Under the pieces are notes generated by a model, which saw only the letters and a list, made by a program, of their open reading frames with translations, was not told the origin of the DNA and searched no databases. 64,000 bases of DNA, from the NCBI GenBank assembly GCA_964304625.1, contig OZ199839.1, positions 11,222,001-11,286,000 on the forward strand, given 5' to 3'. Positions 1 to 13,051 of the stretch are shown here, piece after piece (position 1 is the stretch's first letter; every line of letters begins with the position of its first letter). The position numbers and the translations under genes were made by a program. Source of the stretch: Kudoa neothunni. Its lineage: Eukaryota; Cnidaria.

Positions 1-2647
1 TGGACTTGGGAAGAACTATTGCATATGATAATTAATATTTCATTTCCTGGAAGCTAGTTCTATATCTACGATAAAAAACACCATTAGTTAATTTAAAAAT
101 ATTTTATTTATATTCTTAATGGTCAAATAAATTTGAGAAATAAATAATTTATTCTAATCTTGTTTGTACGTTAATTATGCAACATTTTCTCAAATAACGA
201 ACTACACGTCACTACAAACCACCCGTCAACCACTGTAGTGGAAGAGTTGATTTAAGATTAAATTATAATATCGCATTCAACGTACGTTAATCCCTAGGCT
301 CCAAGGGCCCAGGGTAGATGTTTACAAGAGCGCCAGGAGATTAGTATTTAAGGATTAATTAAGTAATGCCTATTATAATCTTAACCCTCGCTGTCCGGAG
401 TACGGCCCGCGTGGAACCCAAATCCGATTAATTTGAATCTAGTCTTGAGTAGACAAATCTAAGCCCTCTGTAAATTTCGGAATCCTCTAGAAGTTTTAAA
501 CACTTCGGACGGCTTACAAAATTACATTTAAAAATATTATTGTCGGCAGATTTTAAAGATTTTTATGCCTCTACTGACAAAAATATGTTTCGCTTTTAAG
601 CAAAACACATATACACAGAGTAAATATATTTTTATCTTATAATCGTAGATTTAAAAGTTTAAGATGTAACATTTAATTGAGTAAATGATGAATCTTAGCA
701 TATTATAGAACTTCACCACGGATTACCGACTCTTGATGCAAAAACAACTTATCTAATTTCCGGATGTACTTTTCGTGACTATAAGCTTGTCTCTAGGAGG
801 GCGCAAGTAGTTCCTCTGGTCAACTTTTAATTGTATTGATTATTAGAGAGAATCAAGAATGTAGTTTAAAAATCGTGGAATTTTCGGTCGTTTCATTTAA
901 CTTTGTCACTATGGATACCTACTTCTGATATTATTAAATTTATAAGGAGAATGTTTAAAACAGAGAAATAAAGTGAAAAATAAGGATTACTTAACAGAAG
1001 TAACACGACAAATCTAGTGTTTTCAAATAACAAGTTATGTCTGACAAGAAAAGATGTATAAGTTAAATTTCAATAGTTAATTTTATCTTTGCCTTAAAAA
1101 ATTACGTTAAATTATAAATAAGAGCCAAGGCATGTATATTCAATTTATTCAGTTTAATCTGTTTAGTGTCAATTTGTTATTTCCGATTTCATACGAAAAA
1201 GCTGCCGCCGTTGATGTGCATTCGGACCACTTTTACTTGCAATTTCTTATTTAGAAGTAGTTTTCACTTTCAAAACTACTTTTTTTCAGATGAAAACTGT
1301 TTAATTTGAATGTTTGTGCCGTTAGATTCTTTCTTATTTTTAAATAACCAATTAAATTTCCTACGCAGAACATCTTATAAATATTTGAAAAACTGTTTAA
1401 AACATGGCACAAAGAAACTAAAAACCATTGAGACAATTTTTTTCTGGAGTCCGGGCGGACCCCGCCGAAACATGCGTAATTTTTTCTCACGTCGTACCGT
1501 ACGCTGTAGACTAACACAAACATTTCTATTCTATTAATTATACCTATTTTGTAAAGTTTAATCTAATATTAAATAATTGAAAAATAATATGTCACATTTA
1601 ACATTTTTATGATAACTGTGACAAATTTTTCATCAACATTAAAATCCGGTAATCCTTTATTTGATATTTTAATTGGTTGAGCTTAAGTTGCCGTAAGTTA
1701 GACGGCACGTTAAAATACATTTGTTTGATTGTTGGACATTTCTTTTATGATTAACAGGAATAGCACGATGGATAAATGGTTGGGTGCGGAACCGATTTTG
1801 AAAATTCAGCAAAAGCTTAGATATTACGAAGTAAATCGGGATTTGAGACCTACTATGCTTAATAGGCCATTAAAATTCATCTCAATTAGAGTATTAATCT
1901 TGAAAGTGTGTGAACTTCTGAATCTATAAAATCTTTGAATAAAATAAAAACATTGATTAAAGCATCAACTACGTTATATCGAGACTCTATTTTAGATGAT
2001 ACTGCAAATATCCACTAATACTCTCTGCCGAGTTCGCATGACAAACAACGATTCAAATTAATCTATTAATATTTTTAAAAATCAGAGATTATCTGATTTC
2101 TTTTGATAAAATTTCGGGTTCTCTGATTGCTGTTATAAATACATATTCAGTTTTCACCGGTGTCTGTGCATTTTTCCCATTGTCAAGCCATGTCGGTTGT
2201 TAATGGTATATGATAATTAAATATTATTATAATCCCACTTTATTATGTTTTTCTAGCAAATCTTCATAAAGCCCAGATAATGCGGTGTGTGTTTGTACTT
2301 GCAGTAATTTATCGGAATTTCCCAATCATATAAAGTATTAGCATTAATCGCAAATACTATAATACTATCCGTTAACATTTTGATTGTTTAAAATTAATTA
2401 ACAATTTTACACTTAGCTACACCGCATAAACTCTCTAAGGATAAATATATTGATTGTGTGTGGATTTATTTATGAACTGGAACCACCGTGTTCATAACTG
2501 GAATAAATATCTGATTAAGCAATATAGTAATCTCACTAATGTCCACATTGAAGGATAGCCATTTGTATATTTTGTAGTAGAAGCAGAAATTATTATTTTA
2601 ATCACAAATCAAATCATCTTCCCCACACACGATAATATTTGGTCCGA
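1..2647. other. AT-rich intergenic stretch with a piggyBac-like end
   Basis: No convincing gene is seen; the short open frames have no recognisable protein character. TTAACCCTCG at 381-390 matches the outer end of the piggyBac element at 18805, and a GC-rich block at 1448-1470 resembles the GGTCC/GGACC palindromes near piggyBac ends, so a worn non-autonomous piggyBac may lie here. No matching right end was found, so its borders are unknown. Confidence 0.4.
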
Positions 2648-4672
2648 ATGAAACCAACTAGAATCGATGAAGACCATCAAAATCTTCTCCCCAAATCAGT
2701 GTCTTCTATCGACCTGTTGTTATCATTGGAGAATGAGATGGAAGCAATAAATCTTGAATTCTTGAATGAGAATAAATGTCGTGGTAGGAAATCGGCGGAT
2801 TCATACCACAAAGCTCCTGCATCAACATTTATAAAAGCCAGAAAATCAACCCCATCAAATCCGTAATATTTATTCAAACAATGCGGGTTGAAATCAAAAC
2901 TCAAATGATATTTTAGAAATGCATTACCCTCGCCAAAATTGCTTCACAGTCCCATCTATCGTAGAGATACGTTGGGTGATATAAACATACCAATGACTAC
3001 TGTTGAAGATGACTTTTATGAATCTCGTCCCGAGTATAAAGTTGTTGCTCAATTCAACCACAAAGACATACGATTCTATCACCAACATCCGTATGACAAT
3101 TGTAGCACATGTTATATGGGAACTCATCATGCGGAGAAAGATGGTTGCCTATGCTTCACGCTGACCTACAACCACATATGGGAAATGAGCTTTTATAATT
3201 CAAAATCTGGGATGATGAATAAAAATCCGAATGACTATTTGTAAGGAGGAATCATCTTTTGTGCATTCTGTATCTAGCTTAATTTTAGTGTAAATCAAAT
3301 CAGTAGTTTTATGCACCAAATGAGAGAGAACAATGAACATTTGAACTCGCCTAAAACAGCAAAGCTGTACAACAAATATATGAAGGAATCGCATATTGAT
3401 AGCCCTTCTAATGTGTCGGGCTTTTTCAAAAAAAGTAAGCTGACTTTTGAGCTATGCGTCATATGTTATTGTGCGATTTAGTTTTAAAGAAAATTGTTCA
3501 AAACAACAAAACTCAAAGTCCAACTTCTGAATCATCTTCATCAACAAGTACTCAACTGAATCCTAGCATTCTTGTAGTGGTAGTAGTAATAATAATAACA
3601 ACTGTTGTTATCGGTAGTTTTACTGAATGAAGATGATTTGAATTGGATTGAGGATGATAGTTATAATTGTTGCTATGTGTTGATCGAATACCGGGGCAGT
3701 TATGTTCCTCATTTGGATATGAAAACATTCTATTTCAGAACCACTAAGGAATAGTATGTTAGAGTTGTTATTGGGGCACGATTGATTTCCAATCTGCATG
3801 TAGTGCTAATAAAATTCATTATTTCTTACGTAGTGGGGTTCTCACTATAGTGAACAAGAGTAATATTCCGCCACAGTAACTATACAATCGGATTTTGTTT
3901 TGTCAATTTTAAATTCCATAAATTGTTGTAGAACTTTAATTGAATCGTTTAACTTTGAAGAATTCGCTTACTCCGATCGAATTCTCACTAGAGATCTCCT
4001 TAAAAAAGTATTAAATTCGTTCGATCGGTTATTTTATTGTTCTACTTTACATTTATTAGTTGCGTTATTTTTTGAAACCGTCTTCCATGTGCAAACCACT
4101 ATTTCTTGCCTATAGCACCAAATCCCATGGTACCACTCTGAACACACTCCTAAACAGATGTGCCAACTACTACAACTACCCATGCATACTTATTATCAAA
4201 GATTACAATGGAATAGTATGATTAATATCATTTTTGAGTAGACTTGTAAGTTGTGACTAATGTTTTTGTTGTTGTAGGTATTTGGCGCCACTCTCTCAGA
4301 AACTCCTAATCTTAACCACCGAGAACACTATTTCGGTGATGGATCATGTTGTGTTTTTCGATGCCCAAATAATAGTGACACCATCGATGTCTATCGCTGG
4401 AGCTATGAAAAAGACTATTTTATAGTTTGTGACCGAACCTATTTAGCAATTGGTGCATCATCAGAGTAGTTTCATTCGGCTTTGATATTTGTATTGAAAA
4501 TCAATTTAGCATGTCACAATATGGATACGCAATATGGTTGAGTCAGGATCTATACACTGGAACCACTGAAAAATCAACCACCTTCAAAAATCCACCTCTC
4601 ACCTCACAAATTTTTCATGTCGTTGACCTAGAGGTATGGGTATTCGGTCAACAGTGTCTAATAAACCACTAG
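2648..4672 (+). CDS. OXR1: TLDc-domain protein, OXR1/NCOA7-like (copy 1)
   Basis: TLDc proteins of the OXR1/NCOA7 group protect against oxidative stress and regulate the V-ATPase (family knowledge). Exons by frame and GT-AG signals: 2648-2862, 2917-3240, 3289-3434, 3482-3547, 3618-about 3875, 3932-4007, 4060-4215, 4278-4465, 4510-4672. The C-terminal half is a clear TLDc domain: AYSTKSHGTTL, then VFGATLSE, YFGDG, VYRWSYE, YAIWLSQDLYTG and a final LEVWVFG, in family order. The N-terminal half holds a GRAM-like stretch near GCLCFTLTYNH. Introns are 44-70 bp. In the exon around 3750-3790 the homology to the second copy continues only after two +1 steps, at TAG 3752 and TGA 3782; the intervening frame (KESMLELLLGHD) aligns with copy 2. 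The ATG at 2648 is the first in frame, but the start is not certain. Function rests on family membership. Confidence 0.85.
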
Positions 4673-5490
4673 CACTCATTCATTCACTTATTACTGTTAA
4701 TATATTTTCTATGAGTTATTTTTCCTTCACCAACTTAAAAACTTTTATACATCTACACGTTGTATATTTTTCTTGCTTTTAAATAAATTTTATTCAAAGT
4801 TCACATTATTTGACACAACATATTATACTGATTAAATTGATAGGTATACATGAGATGTTTATTTCTCTTGATGATCGATCAATTAAAAACTATCGTATAG
4901 CTTCGAGACTACTTCAAGTTTTAGGAAAAATATTTTTAACGCAATAACAAATTGTTATAGAACAACTGTGATTGTTGAGTTAGCAAAAAAAGTTTGTGTA
5001 AATCTAATTTATCACTATAGTTAATTATGGGCGATGGAAAAATAAAAATCCATTGAGTGTTTCATTTCACGCACTCTAAAAAAACAATATGATTTTAATA
5101 TTTCTAACTATAGTATGCATATAATGCTTTTTTAATATATTGATAAAAGAGTTTATTTCTAGGTAATCTTATAATCACGCGTCTGGTTGATTTTACGTGG
5201 AATTTTCTTGTTATATTAAAAAAAATGGATTAACGATGTTTAATAATTAACAAAATTGAATAAAATAACAAAAATATTAAATACAATTATAATATCATGA
5301 AATACTTCCGCAATATTCCCCAAAGACCAGTCAACTCTGTTATTATCAAGCACATTAACATATCCTATATTTATAGCCTAACCCTCTAAGGTAAGGGTTC
5401 TCAAACATTTTTTAAAATTTACCCCTTTACTTGGAAACCAAATTCCTATTTACTATAAGGTTGTATATTGGTTTAGCTAAGGCAGAGGCT
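4673..5490. other. intergenic, nothing recognised
   Basis: AT-rich spacer after the first TLDc gene. No open frame of interest, structured RNA or transposon end was recognised. Confidence 0.5.
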
Positions 5491-5494
5491 TTTT

Positions 5495-5725
5495 AAGTGG
5501 CAATTTCTAATCCAACAAAGCATGTACGTCTGTGTTATAACAATTATTAATCCCTGCAACTCTTATTCACAAACTGTTTAGAGATTTAATTTTTTGGACA
5601 TGGCCAAATTAAATTATTTCTGGCCTATTCCTACGTTCTTAGGGATTATAAATACACAAAAATAGTCAACGTTAATCACGCCGGAATATTATTTACAATG
5701 CAAACGGCTATTTTAAGTATTTATA
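5495..5725 (+). repeat. ~230 bp dispersed repeat, copy 1
   Basis: Shares an ordered set of blocks with copies at 9655-9830 (minus), 22140-22400, 28640-28860 (minus) and 43640-43860: a start near TTTAATCCTAA or TCTAATCC, then AACTCTTATTCACAA, ATTATTCCTGG or a variant, and an end near AATATTATTTAC. The five copies are diverged but collinear, as expected of an old interspersed family. No terminal repeats or A/B boxes were noticed, so its class (MITE or SINE) is open. Confidence 0.65.
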
Positions 5726-5909
5726 ATATTATTATCATTATGGCTGAAATTTGGTCTAAACCCCCTAATCCTCAATAAAATAATGCTTATATGTATTATA
5801 AAAACAAATTTAATACAAAACGCAACAAAAACGCTAGTAATAGTTTTTTGATTGTAGATTAATTTTTAGAGATTGTATGAAACCACTTCATAAGTCATGT
5901 TTATTTTTT

Positions 5910-6690
5910 TCATCTCCGTTGAAATTCACCAAGAATGTCATCCATACGAACAGTTTCATCCTCATTAACTGATAAGGTTCGATTTCTTGGAGATATTCGG
6001 AATTTTATGGCATCCCAAGGGCCTCCAATAATATTGGTGGGAACCCCCGAAACACAATCTACATATTTTATACTGTGGTTAACAGTGAGATGAGTATAGA
6101 AATTATGAAGTGTAGGGTAGCTTTTGAAACAGTCAGTGATGATAATGGGGCCTGGTTTGACATAGGTTTTTATTTTTTTATTAGAGTTTCGGCGGTTCCA
6201 TCAGGGACCTCCACTAGAAAAATTCTTCTTTCGGGTGTCCGTTCGACACCTCCAAGAACCCATGCCCCATTAACACCATGGTCTTTGTTGTGCTTTATTT
6301 TACCAAACTTCGACTCGCCAATTTCTACAATTGTGTTTTCTCCTCCAATTATGATGTCCTCGAATCCTAAACTGTCGGCCATCATTTGTCTAAGATAGTG
6401 CGAATAGTTTGTGATAATTTGAGAAGAGTGTCCACTTACAATGATCAAGTTAAAGGTTTTTACACCCACTAACCAACAATAAGTCAACTCCATGAAATTG
6501 TTAACGTTAAGTTTCATATTTTTGAAGATTGTATAGTCAAAAATGAAGAATTCTTTCCTGCAAGACTTAGCACAACATCGCCAATTTTTTCTGTGAATCA
6601 AAAATCTGATTCCACCACACTTAAACACTTAATGCAACTAGTTGGCTCCTTAAGAGCGCCATATTCAATAAGATAATTTATGGAATTTTT
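5910..6690 (-). mobile_element. Merlin (IS1016-type) transposase, decayed
   Basis: The minus strand encodes a DDE transposase of the ISXO2/Merlin type. Visible are an N-terminal zinc-ribbon remnant (SCIKC and KCGG), WRCCAKSCRK, the first catalytic block VEIGESKFGKIKHN followed by GAWVLGGVER and VPDGTAETL, the second aspartate in IIITDCFKSYPTLHNF, and LTVNHSIKYVD. The third catalytic block, normally IEG.W, reads IIGGPW, so the glutamate is lost. Two changes of frame are needed, one near 6620 in the zinc ribbon and one near 6165 after the TAETL block, both of the -1 (+2) class. The copy is inactive. Terminal inverted repeats were not located. Confidence 0.85.
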
Positions 6691-7590
6691 CTCTTCACTG
6701 CAAATTTTATTGAATACCTTTATTGGTGTAATCATTGTTGTGTGGTTTGTTTGTAAATATCGACTTAATTCTTATATAACGTGTTTGGGAGGCGGTACTC
6801 CTGATGGTGCGGTATTAATGTTAGCGGCAGTAAACAAACGATTAGCTCCACCGTTAATCTCGATAATGTCATAGGATTATATGTAGCGGATAGAAAATGT
6901 GATCCATTATTATTATTATTATCTTTATTAAAAAACATCCCTAAAAGATAACCGAGGCATAAATTAAAGAATGATAATAGTTATATAAATAGTTGTTAAA
7001 TACTTATCGCTAAAATCATTCTAAACGTTACTGACAATTTCCTATTAAGCTTAATAGCCCTAAATAATGTATAGTCGTGTTTTGATATTGCGTAATCATT
7101 TGGGATCTGGGAAAAGTTACCCAGTAGGAAAACATTACGCAATATGTAATCACATGCGCGCGCACAACAACTTCTAATTTAACATTTCTTACAAAATAAC
7201 TCATCTGTTTTGTAATTTTTATACTTTTATTGATAATTTCGCGTAAGGCATCCCTAACTTGATGTACGCAAAACAATTCATTAGGATCCTCAATAACACG
7301 TTTTTCGCGGATTTATAAGATTTTATACTTGAATCGTTGTGTATGAGATCAGGATGCTTACTCCAAAAAGTAAATTTACCTTGATTATTTCTATTTCTAT
7401 TTCAATTTCAATTTCAATGTATAATTTTATTTTTTTCCGGCATAATAACATCATTACATATTATTATTTACACATATGAATAGTAAAATTTTTCTGTTAA
7501 TTACTCTATAATGTTATTTCACCATAACATTACTTTAAAGTTCTATCTTAGTCATTTGTCAATAAAATTGAATAAAAAACTCAATTATTT
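6691..7590. other. intergenic, nothing recognised
   Basis: AT-rich spacer between the Merlin and Tigger relics. Two short open frames (6680-6874 plus, 7028-7276 minus) show no family features and are probably chance. Confidence 0.4.
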
Positions 7591-8330
7591 TTGTTTGAAA
7601 ATAGGTGTCTTATTAACTCAATTACTAATTTTTGAACCACAACCACCCCGAGCTTATTTTAACGTATTTAAGTAATCGAACACGCCATATTTAAATATTT
7701 ATGAGTCCTCCTCTCCGAATAGCATATTTACGCATAATATTTCTCTCTGATTGGCTTTTAACCGTGAGCTATTCCCAGATCAATTGGTCGCACCACATAA
7801 ACGGTGTTTTTGATAGAAATAGAAGCTGGATATTATCGAAATAATCGATCGATTAATGACAATCTGTGCACCGTTCTAATAAAGTTAAAACCTTTCTGTT
7901 TTCTTAATGAACCTCTGGTTTATTAATTTTAAGGATCTGATAAAATATAAATGAAGATAATAACGCATTCGAGTACGAATGACATTAAACTGAAAGCCCT
8001 ATAATTCCCCTAAAACAATGCTTTTACATCGGTTATTGTAGAAGTGATAAACATCGTAGCATGCTTTCGAATTGTTTTACACCCTTACACTGTGCCAATT
8101 TATAATGGTGGGCGTACGCTATATCAACGGTTCATTAAAATGAGCCGCCTCATTCAAATTTTATCTGTATTCCCGACTGCGTCTTGACAAAATCTTGGGA
8201 AAATTTCCCATCCATTGATAAATATATTTAAAATTAAAGCTTTCCATCTCCGTGCAATTTGAGTTTTGCAGAAAGTAGTAACGCATTCTGTAATTATTAA
8301 ACCAACGCTCACTCCCGTTAAAATCTTTTA
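7590..8330 (-). mobile_element. pogo/Tigger transposon fragment (inverted partner of 56.6 kb copy)
   Basis: About 740 bp matches, in reverse complement and with many substitutions, the segment at about 56590-57370. On the minus strand it reads through WMGNFP, then NEAAHF and related residues, the region of the first catalytic aspartate (usually N-DE-GLFY) in pogo/Tigger DDE transposases, and later a piece corresponding to the block before the final catalytic aspartate. Several stops interrupt it. It is a dead fragment without recognisable ends. Confidence 0.65.
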
Positions 8331-9650
8331 TTAGAATATCTTTGGCAATAATACAATATTTTTCGATCCTTAAAAACTAGATATTCTTTTTTTTCTCGCG
8401 TTGAAACTAACCAATTGTAAGGATTATTTTAATATCTTTATATTTTCGGGGTTGAAATATTTTTCAAGATTTTGAAATGTTTGGATCCGTGGTTTCGTCT
8501 AGTTTAGAAAAACTTCTATAAAGATTTAAGTAACCTATATTAAATTATGGAATAATATTGAAGTTTATATAATTTGATTAACCGAAACGTTTTACAATAA
8601 TATTATTAGCACCATGTATACATTTAAAAATTGTAGTAATCAATTATTTTTATTATATTCTCTTTAGTTGTTTGAGAACTCAATGCTTTTTCTAATGCAT
8701 CCATCAGATTAGAGGGATTATAGTCAAAAAATGAGTTACGCAATAGCGAGACACAAGGTTTTTCCTAATTTATTTGATATGCGCTTGTTTAAAATTTTTG
8801 TTTTTTGTTGTATAGTTATTCATTTAAGTATACTCAATATGATTGTTATTTTTTGCTTAGTGAATTAAAGAGCATAATGCTAATAAAGTTAAATTAAGCA
8901 GTATCGAGTCACAACAGTATTCTGTAGCCTGTGGATTATAAGGGTTGTAATCCACCAATCATATACGCACGATCGAGAGCAAAGGGGGATGGCACCATCG
9001 CCTTTTATTCCTCATAACATACATTCAAATTTTAGTTCGAAAGTTGTATTGCAGATTCTAATTAGTAAACTTTGTACATCAACTATAAATAGGATTTGAT
9101 GGGATTAAAATTTGATGTCACGCATACGCAGACGTATTTAAGATTAAAAATATTCATGCCAATAACCACTGCCTAAATAATACATTCAGAGTGTTTTTCT
9201 ATATCGTTTGAGCACATTTATCTTTTTCGTTTAAATTTGTTCACATCAAGCCTATTTGAATTGATAAAACTCTCGAATATATGTGAAAAAATACGTTTGA
9301 ATAATGTTGAACTGATTTTATAATTTGAAACTAATGTGATTGCAAGGATAAAGCTCTTATTCGATAAATATTACCAGCTTTAAATATTGAATTATTTAAA
9401 GAAAAGCGTAATATAGCGTAATCTATTTGTTTGTTATTCCAGGTGTAGCTTAATAAGTAGGAGAATTAATGTTAAGGTATTAACTCCAATTGTTACAATA
9501 GCGAAATCTAGATCGATAAGGTTATGAAAGATGGAAAGAATTCGCTTAGTGATTTTAACAGATTTTTGATAAAAAAAATCATGAGGGAAAGCCCAGTGAT
9601 TTTATTTAGACAATTTTTTTTAATGACAAAATTGGGAGTTCCAAATAAAT
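8331..9650. other. intergenic, possible repeat scrap
   Basis: No gene seen. Around 9090-9140 the minus strand contains TTTTAATCCC and a nearby GCGTATGCGTGAC, matching the 5' part of the ~230 bp dispersed repeat, probably a truncated copy. Confidence 0.35.
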
Positions 9651-9654
9651 AAGT

Positions 9655-9830
9655 GACTATGTTTATGCTACATAATATTCAGGTGTTGTTAGTTTTGATT
9701 ATAATTAATTAAATCTATATATAGCTTGTGAGTAAGAGTTGCTAGGATTAAAAATAACAATCGCGCAAGCGTACATAGCATTGAGGATTAAACTCTACTG
9801 TGCTAATAGTCTCTTCAAATAAATAATTTA
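9655..9830 (-). repeat. ~230 bp dispersed repeat, copy 2
   Basis: Reading the minus strand, GTTTAATCCTCAATGC, GTACGCTTGCGCGA, AGCAACTCTTACTCACAAGC and GAATATTATG follow in the same order as in the other copies; the middle is shortened. Confidence 0.6.
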
Positions 9831-10671
9831 TATATTTCAAATTATTATTAAAATGATATTTTTAAATCATTCCGATTCACTTAATTACTCAAACATATAA
9901 GTACCTCACAGCAAGTATGGAAATCCGATGTTTGATTTCGGATTGTAAATGGAATTAATTGAACGTGCTCGTCAGCAAATCAATCACTATTCGCGATGAA
10001 TTAAGATATAAACATTTGGTATAAACGGAATTCGTTAAATTAACCATTTTATAGGGATTTATTGTTTTTTTGATTGGTTAATGAGTGAATGAGTTATTTT
10101 GCAATTATAAGATTGGATAGATTTGAGCGATTATTTCTCATAATAGCAGTATATTAAATCAACTAACTAAGAATTTTTTATGACAATTATCCTCAAAGTC
10201 AGCTTCGATCCAAATAGAAAGTTTTAAAAATTTTAGGACAATCTTCAGCCTAAAATAGGCTTAAATCCGAACTTTATCTATCTAGTTGTAGTAAAGGGGG
10301 GAAATCCCCCTTGTTGTCTAGAAATCCATCCAACCAAATATGACTCACAAATAATGTATTTGCAACTGAAAATATTATTAACAGACTCAAAATTTGTTAT
10401 TTATACACTTGAAATCAGCTTAGAGGGTTGTAATTCCAATAATCTAAATCCCTCTCATAAAAGCTCATGAGAATTATCGCATTGTTTTAATTGAACTGGC
10501 TTCATATCGATACGCAAAACAATTATCAACGTGTACCAATTCTACTGGCTGGTGTTTGAGGATTGATTGTGGTGGTATTTGATATCTCTTCAAGTGGTTG
10601 ATATAACGATCAACTGCTTATTGATAATAGGTTTTGTATACTAGCGAATACGCTTGTTTGATTTCAACACC
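9831..10671. other. intergenic upstream of second TLDc gene
   Basis: No coding frame or repeat recognised. It should hold the promoter of the gene at 10672, but no NRF-1-like element was seen there. Confidence 0.4.
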
Positions 10672-13051
10672 ATGGAGATGGTATTTCGATACAGTGAACA
10701 AGTAGAAAGATGCCATTTCGGGAAAGTATGTAAAACAACATAACAACATAAAAACTAACAAATTTTGTTATTTGTGTAGAAATCAGAGATACATTTCCAA
10801 TTAGCTAATGAAAGAATAAAACTAGCCAAACAACAAAGTTTGAACTTTTCAAAGTCTAGTATCTATAATAATCCAAAAAAAGTAGTATTCCCTTTGAGTG
10901 GGAGGGCTGTGGTGATAAATATTATTTGGTTGGTTAGAAAAAATTACAACGAACGTCAACAACGGTAGACTATCTTTTGAAGCATCAGAGTTTTTATTGC
11001 AATGCTAAAAAATTGTCGATATTTGATGATGTATACAGCCTGTTAGTTTGTTATCATTGAAAATAATCTCCATCAACTAGGTTAAATGTAGTGTGGTCAT
11101 GTTGGGCACAAAAGATTCCATCAAAATCTACAAGACTGAAACAGAATATTCCAACCTTTCATCACTCGAACCTGATGCAATTATTCCTTATAATCAAATA
11201 AAAATGATCAAATTTTACCATTCACTCAACAACAATAACAAACAGTAATTATTATTCTACATTTCATCGTTTGAATAGAAATATCCAATTTATATTTGTC
11301 TAATGTTAGACCATTGACATTTGTGATGAATCCTAAAATTGAAACTATATCACCACGAAATTACGCATTTAGATATTCGGTAGTTTTATTTGGAAGGTGT
11401 ATTATTGACAAGTGGATAAATATTCATGGGTTCAGGAGGAACATATTGTTTCTGCAACACCAATAGAAAATATATCAATACATTCAAAACAAATCGAACT
11501 ATCAGACGATTATGGCTATGAAATGAACCTCGACATACCGAAAAAGATAAAATCCAAAAAACATAATTGTTTATTAGCAATGTGGTGTCGCTTGTTGGGG
11601 TTTAAAGGCAAGAAAAAATCTTCTTATAAATCCGCTTTAAAACAAAGCGAAGATGCATATCTATTGAACTCTAACAAAAGTATTATTATTATTATTATAT
11701 ATATGAATTTCATTTTGATTCTTGATCTAGATGAGTACCGACCAAAAAATCACGCTCAATTAAACGCAGTAACTAAGGAGTGCTGCTTTCAAACCCGTCT
11801 CCCTGTACATAATATTGATCTAAATACTGAAGAACTTTTCCAACCAAGTGGCAGTGTGTCATATTTGGAACAATTACCTTCTAACGCTGAGTTCGCACCC
11901 GCCAAACCACAAGCTTTAACTCACACCTATATGTGTATCTATGTAAATCCTGATATCAATGTAAATAACCCCCAAAAAATATCTACTCTTAATTTGTACG
12001 ATCTTCGCTTCCAAATACCATCATATTCGTAATCTTCAGGATCGAATTAAATGAATTTATTCGTCATATTAGAGCCATTCTGTTGAGGCGCTTTATTGAT
12101 TCGAGCTATTGTCATAAATCGGAAAATAATTTAAGGCGAATTGAAACTTCCAAACAAATAAACAACTTTCCAAATGCAACAGTTTCCAGATATAGAGATC
12201 TTTACAGAGAGGTATTCTTTGATAATTCGTTCTAGTTTTTTTCTAAAACCAATCACCAAAGCAGCTAATCCATGAAGATGATATCTACGTTCCACCTATT
12301 GATTATCGATCGAAAATTATGACAAGCGAACTTTATATTGCCGTAATTTTGGCTGTATATTACTTGCTTTGACAGTGATTAGTTGTCCGATTATTTACCC
12401 GCAAGTTCCACCTACCAAAATCTACTACTGTTGTATAGTTCCGATGTGCACGGAACCAGCTTGAAAACGCTATACAGCAAATGTCAGGAATACGATGAGT
12501 ATGGTATTCTATTGATCAAAGAAAATACAGGAAACGTATCCGGATTTATTAGAAGAACTTTAATTTATTTGATTACAGATATTTGGAGCCGTCATTTCAC
12601 AACTTCCAAAAGTCAGCAAATATTACTATGGAAATGGTTCGTCATCTATATTTCGATATGAACCCAAAATACAATTTATTAAGGTACTCATGATAAAGCA
12701 TCATACATTTTTTAGTGGGTTATAAACATTTCTCGAATTTCCGGTTTTACTTTTTAGAACTTCAAATGGTCTGGTCTAAATAGTTATATTATCAAAGGAG
12801 ATACAGATAGCATTTGGATTGGAGGTGGAAAGTATATATACATATTGGAATTATTAACGTTTTATCGAATTTTCTAATAAATCCTAATATAAATATTTAT
12901 TTCCTTTAGAAATGGAGCTAGTATATGGCTTAACGAAGATCTGATACACGGTAGAACTCAAATATCCGAAACTTTTCTCAACGAGCAACTATCTGATCAT
13001 GAACATTTCGAATCCATAATGGTTGAGTTATGGACGTTTGAACAAATATAA
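10672..13051 (+). CDS. OXR1: TLDc-domain protein, OXR1/NCOA7-like (copy 2)
   Basis: Second OXR1-type gene, same strand as copy 1. Exons: 10672-10725, 10780-10911, 10938-about 11033, from about 11089, a join near 11249-11412 that I could not resolve, 11413-11679, 11731-12028, 12073-12211, 12265-12342, 12383-12535, 12579-12683, 12758-12831, 12910-13051. The TLDc order is complete: LLYSSDVHGTSLKTLY, IFGAVISQLP, YYYGNGSSSIFRY, FKWSGLNSYIIKGDTDS, GASIWLNEDLIHGR, VELWTFEQI at the stop. VVMLGTKDSIKIY with YNQIKMIKFYH corresponds to the GRAM-like part of copy 1. Introns are 40-78 bp except a 26 bp candidate at 10912-10937. The whole TLDc half reads without frame breaks, unlike copy 1. Possibly two genes were merged here: the 10672-11248 part ends in a stop or a splice donor. 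Confidence 0.85.

Noticed and set aside
3560-3632. Val/Ile-rich coding segment read through from exon 4 of the first TLDc gene
   Set aside because: It is a GTA/ATA microsatellite; a 70 bp intron at 3548-3617 removes it and restores the frame of the following conserved exon.
6075-6398. 107-residue plus-strand open frame
   Set aside because: Antisense to the Merlin transposase, which has clear motifs on the minus strand.
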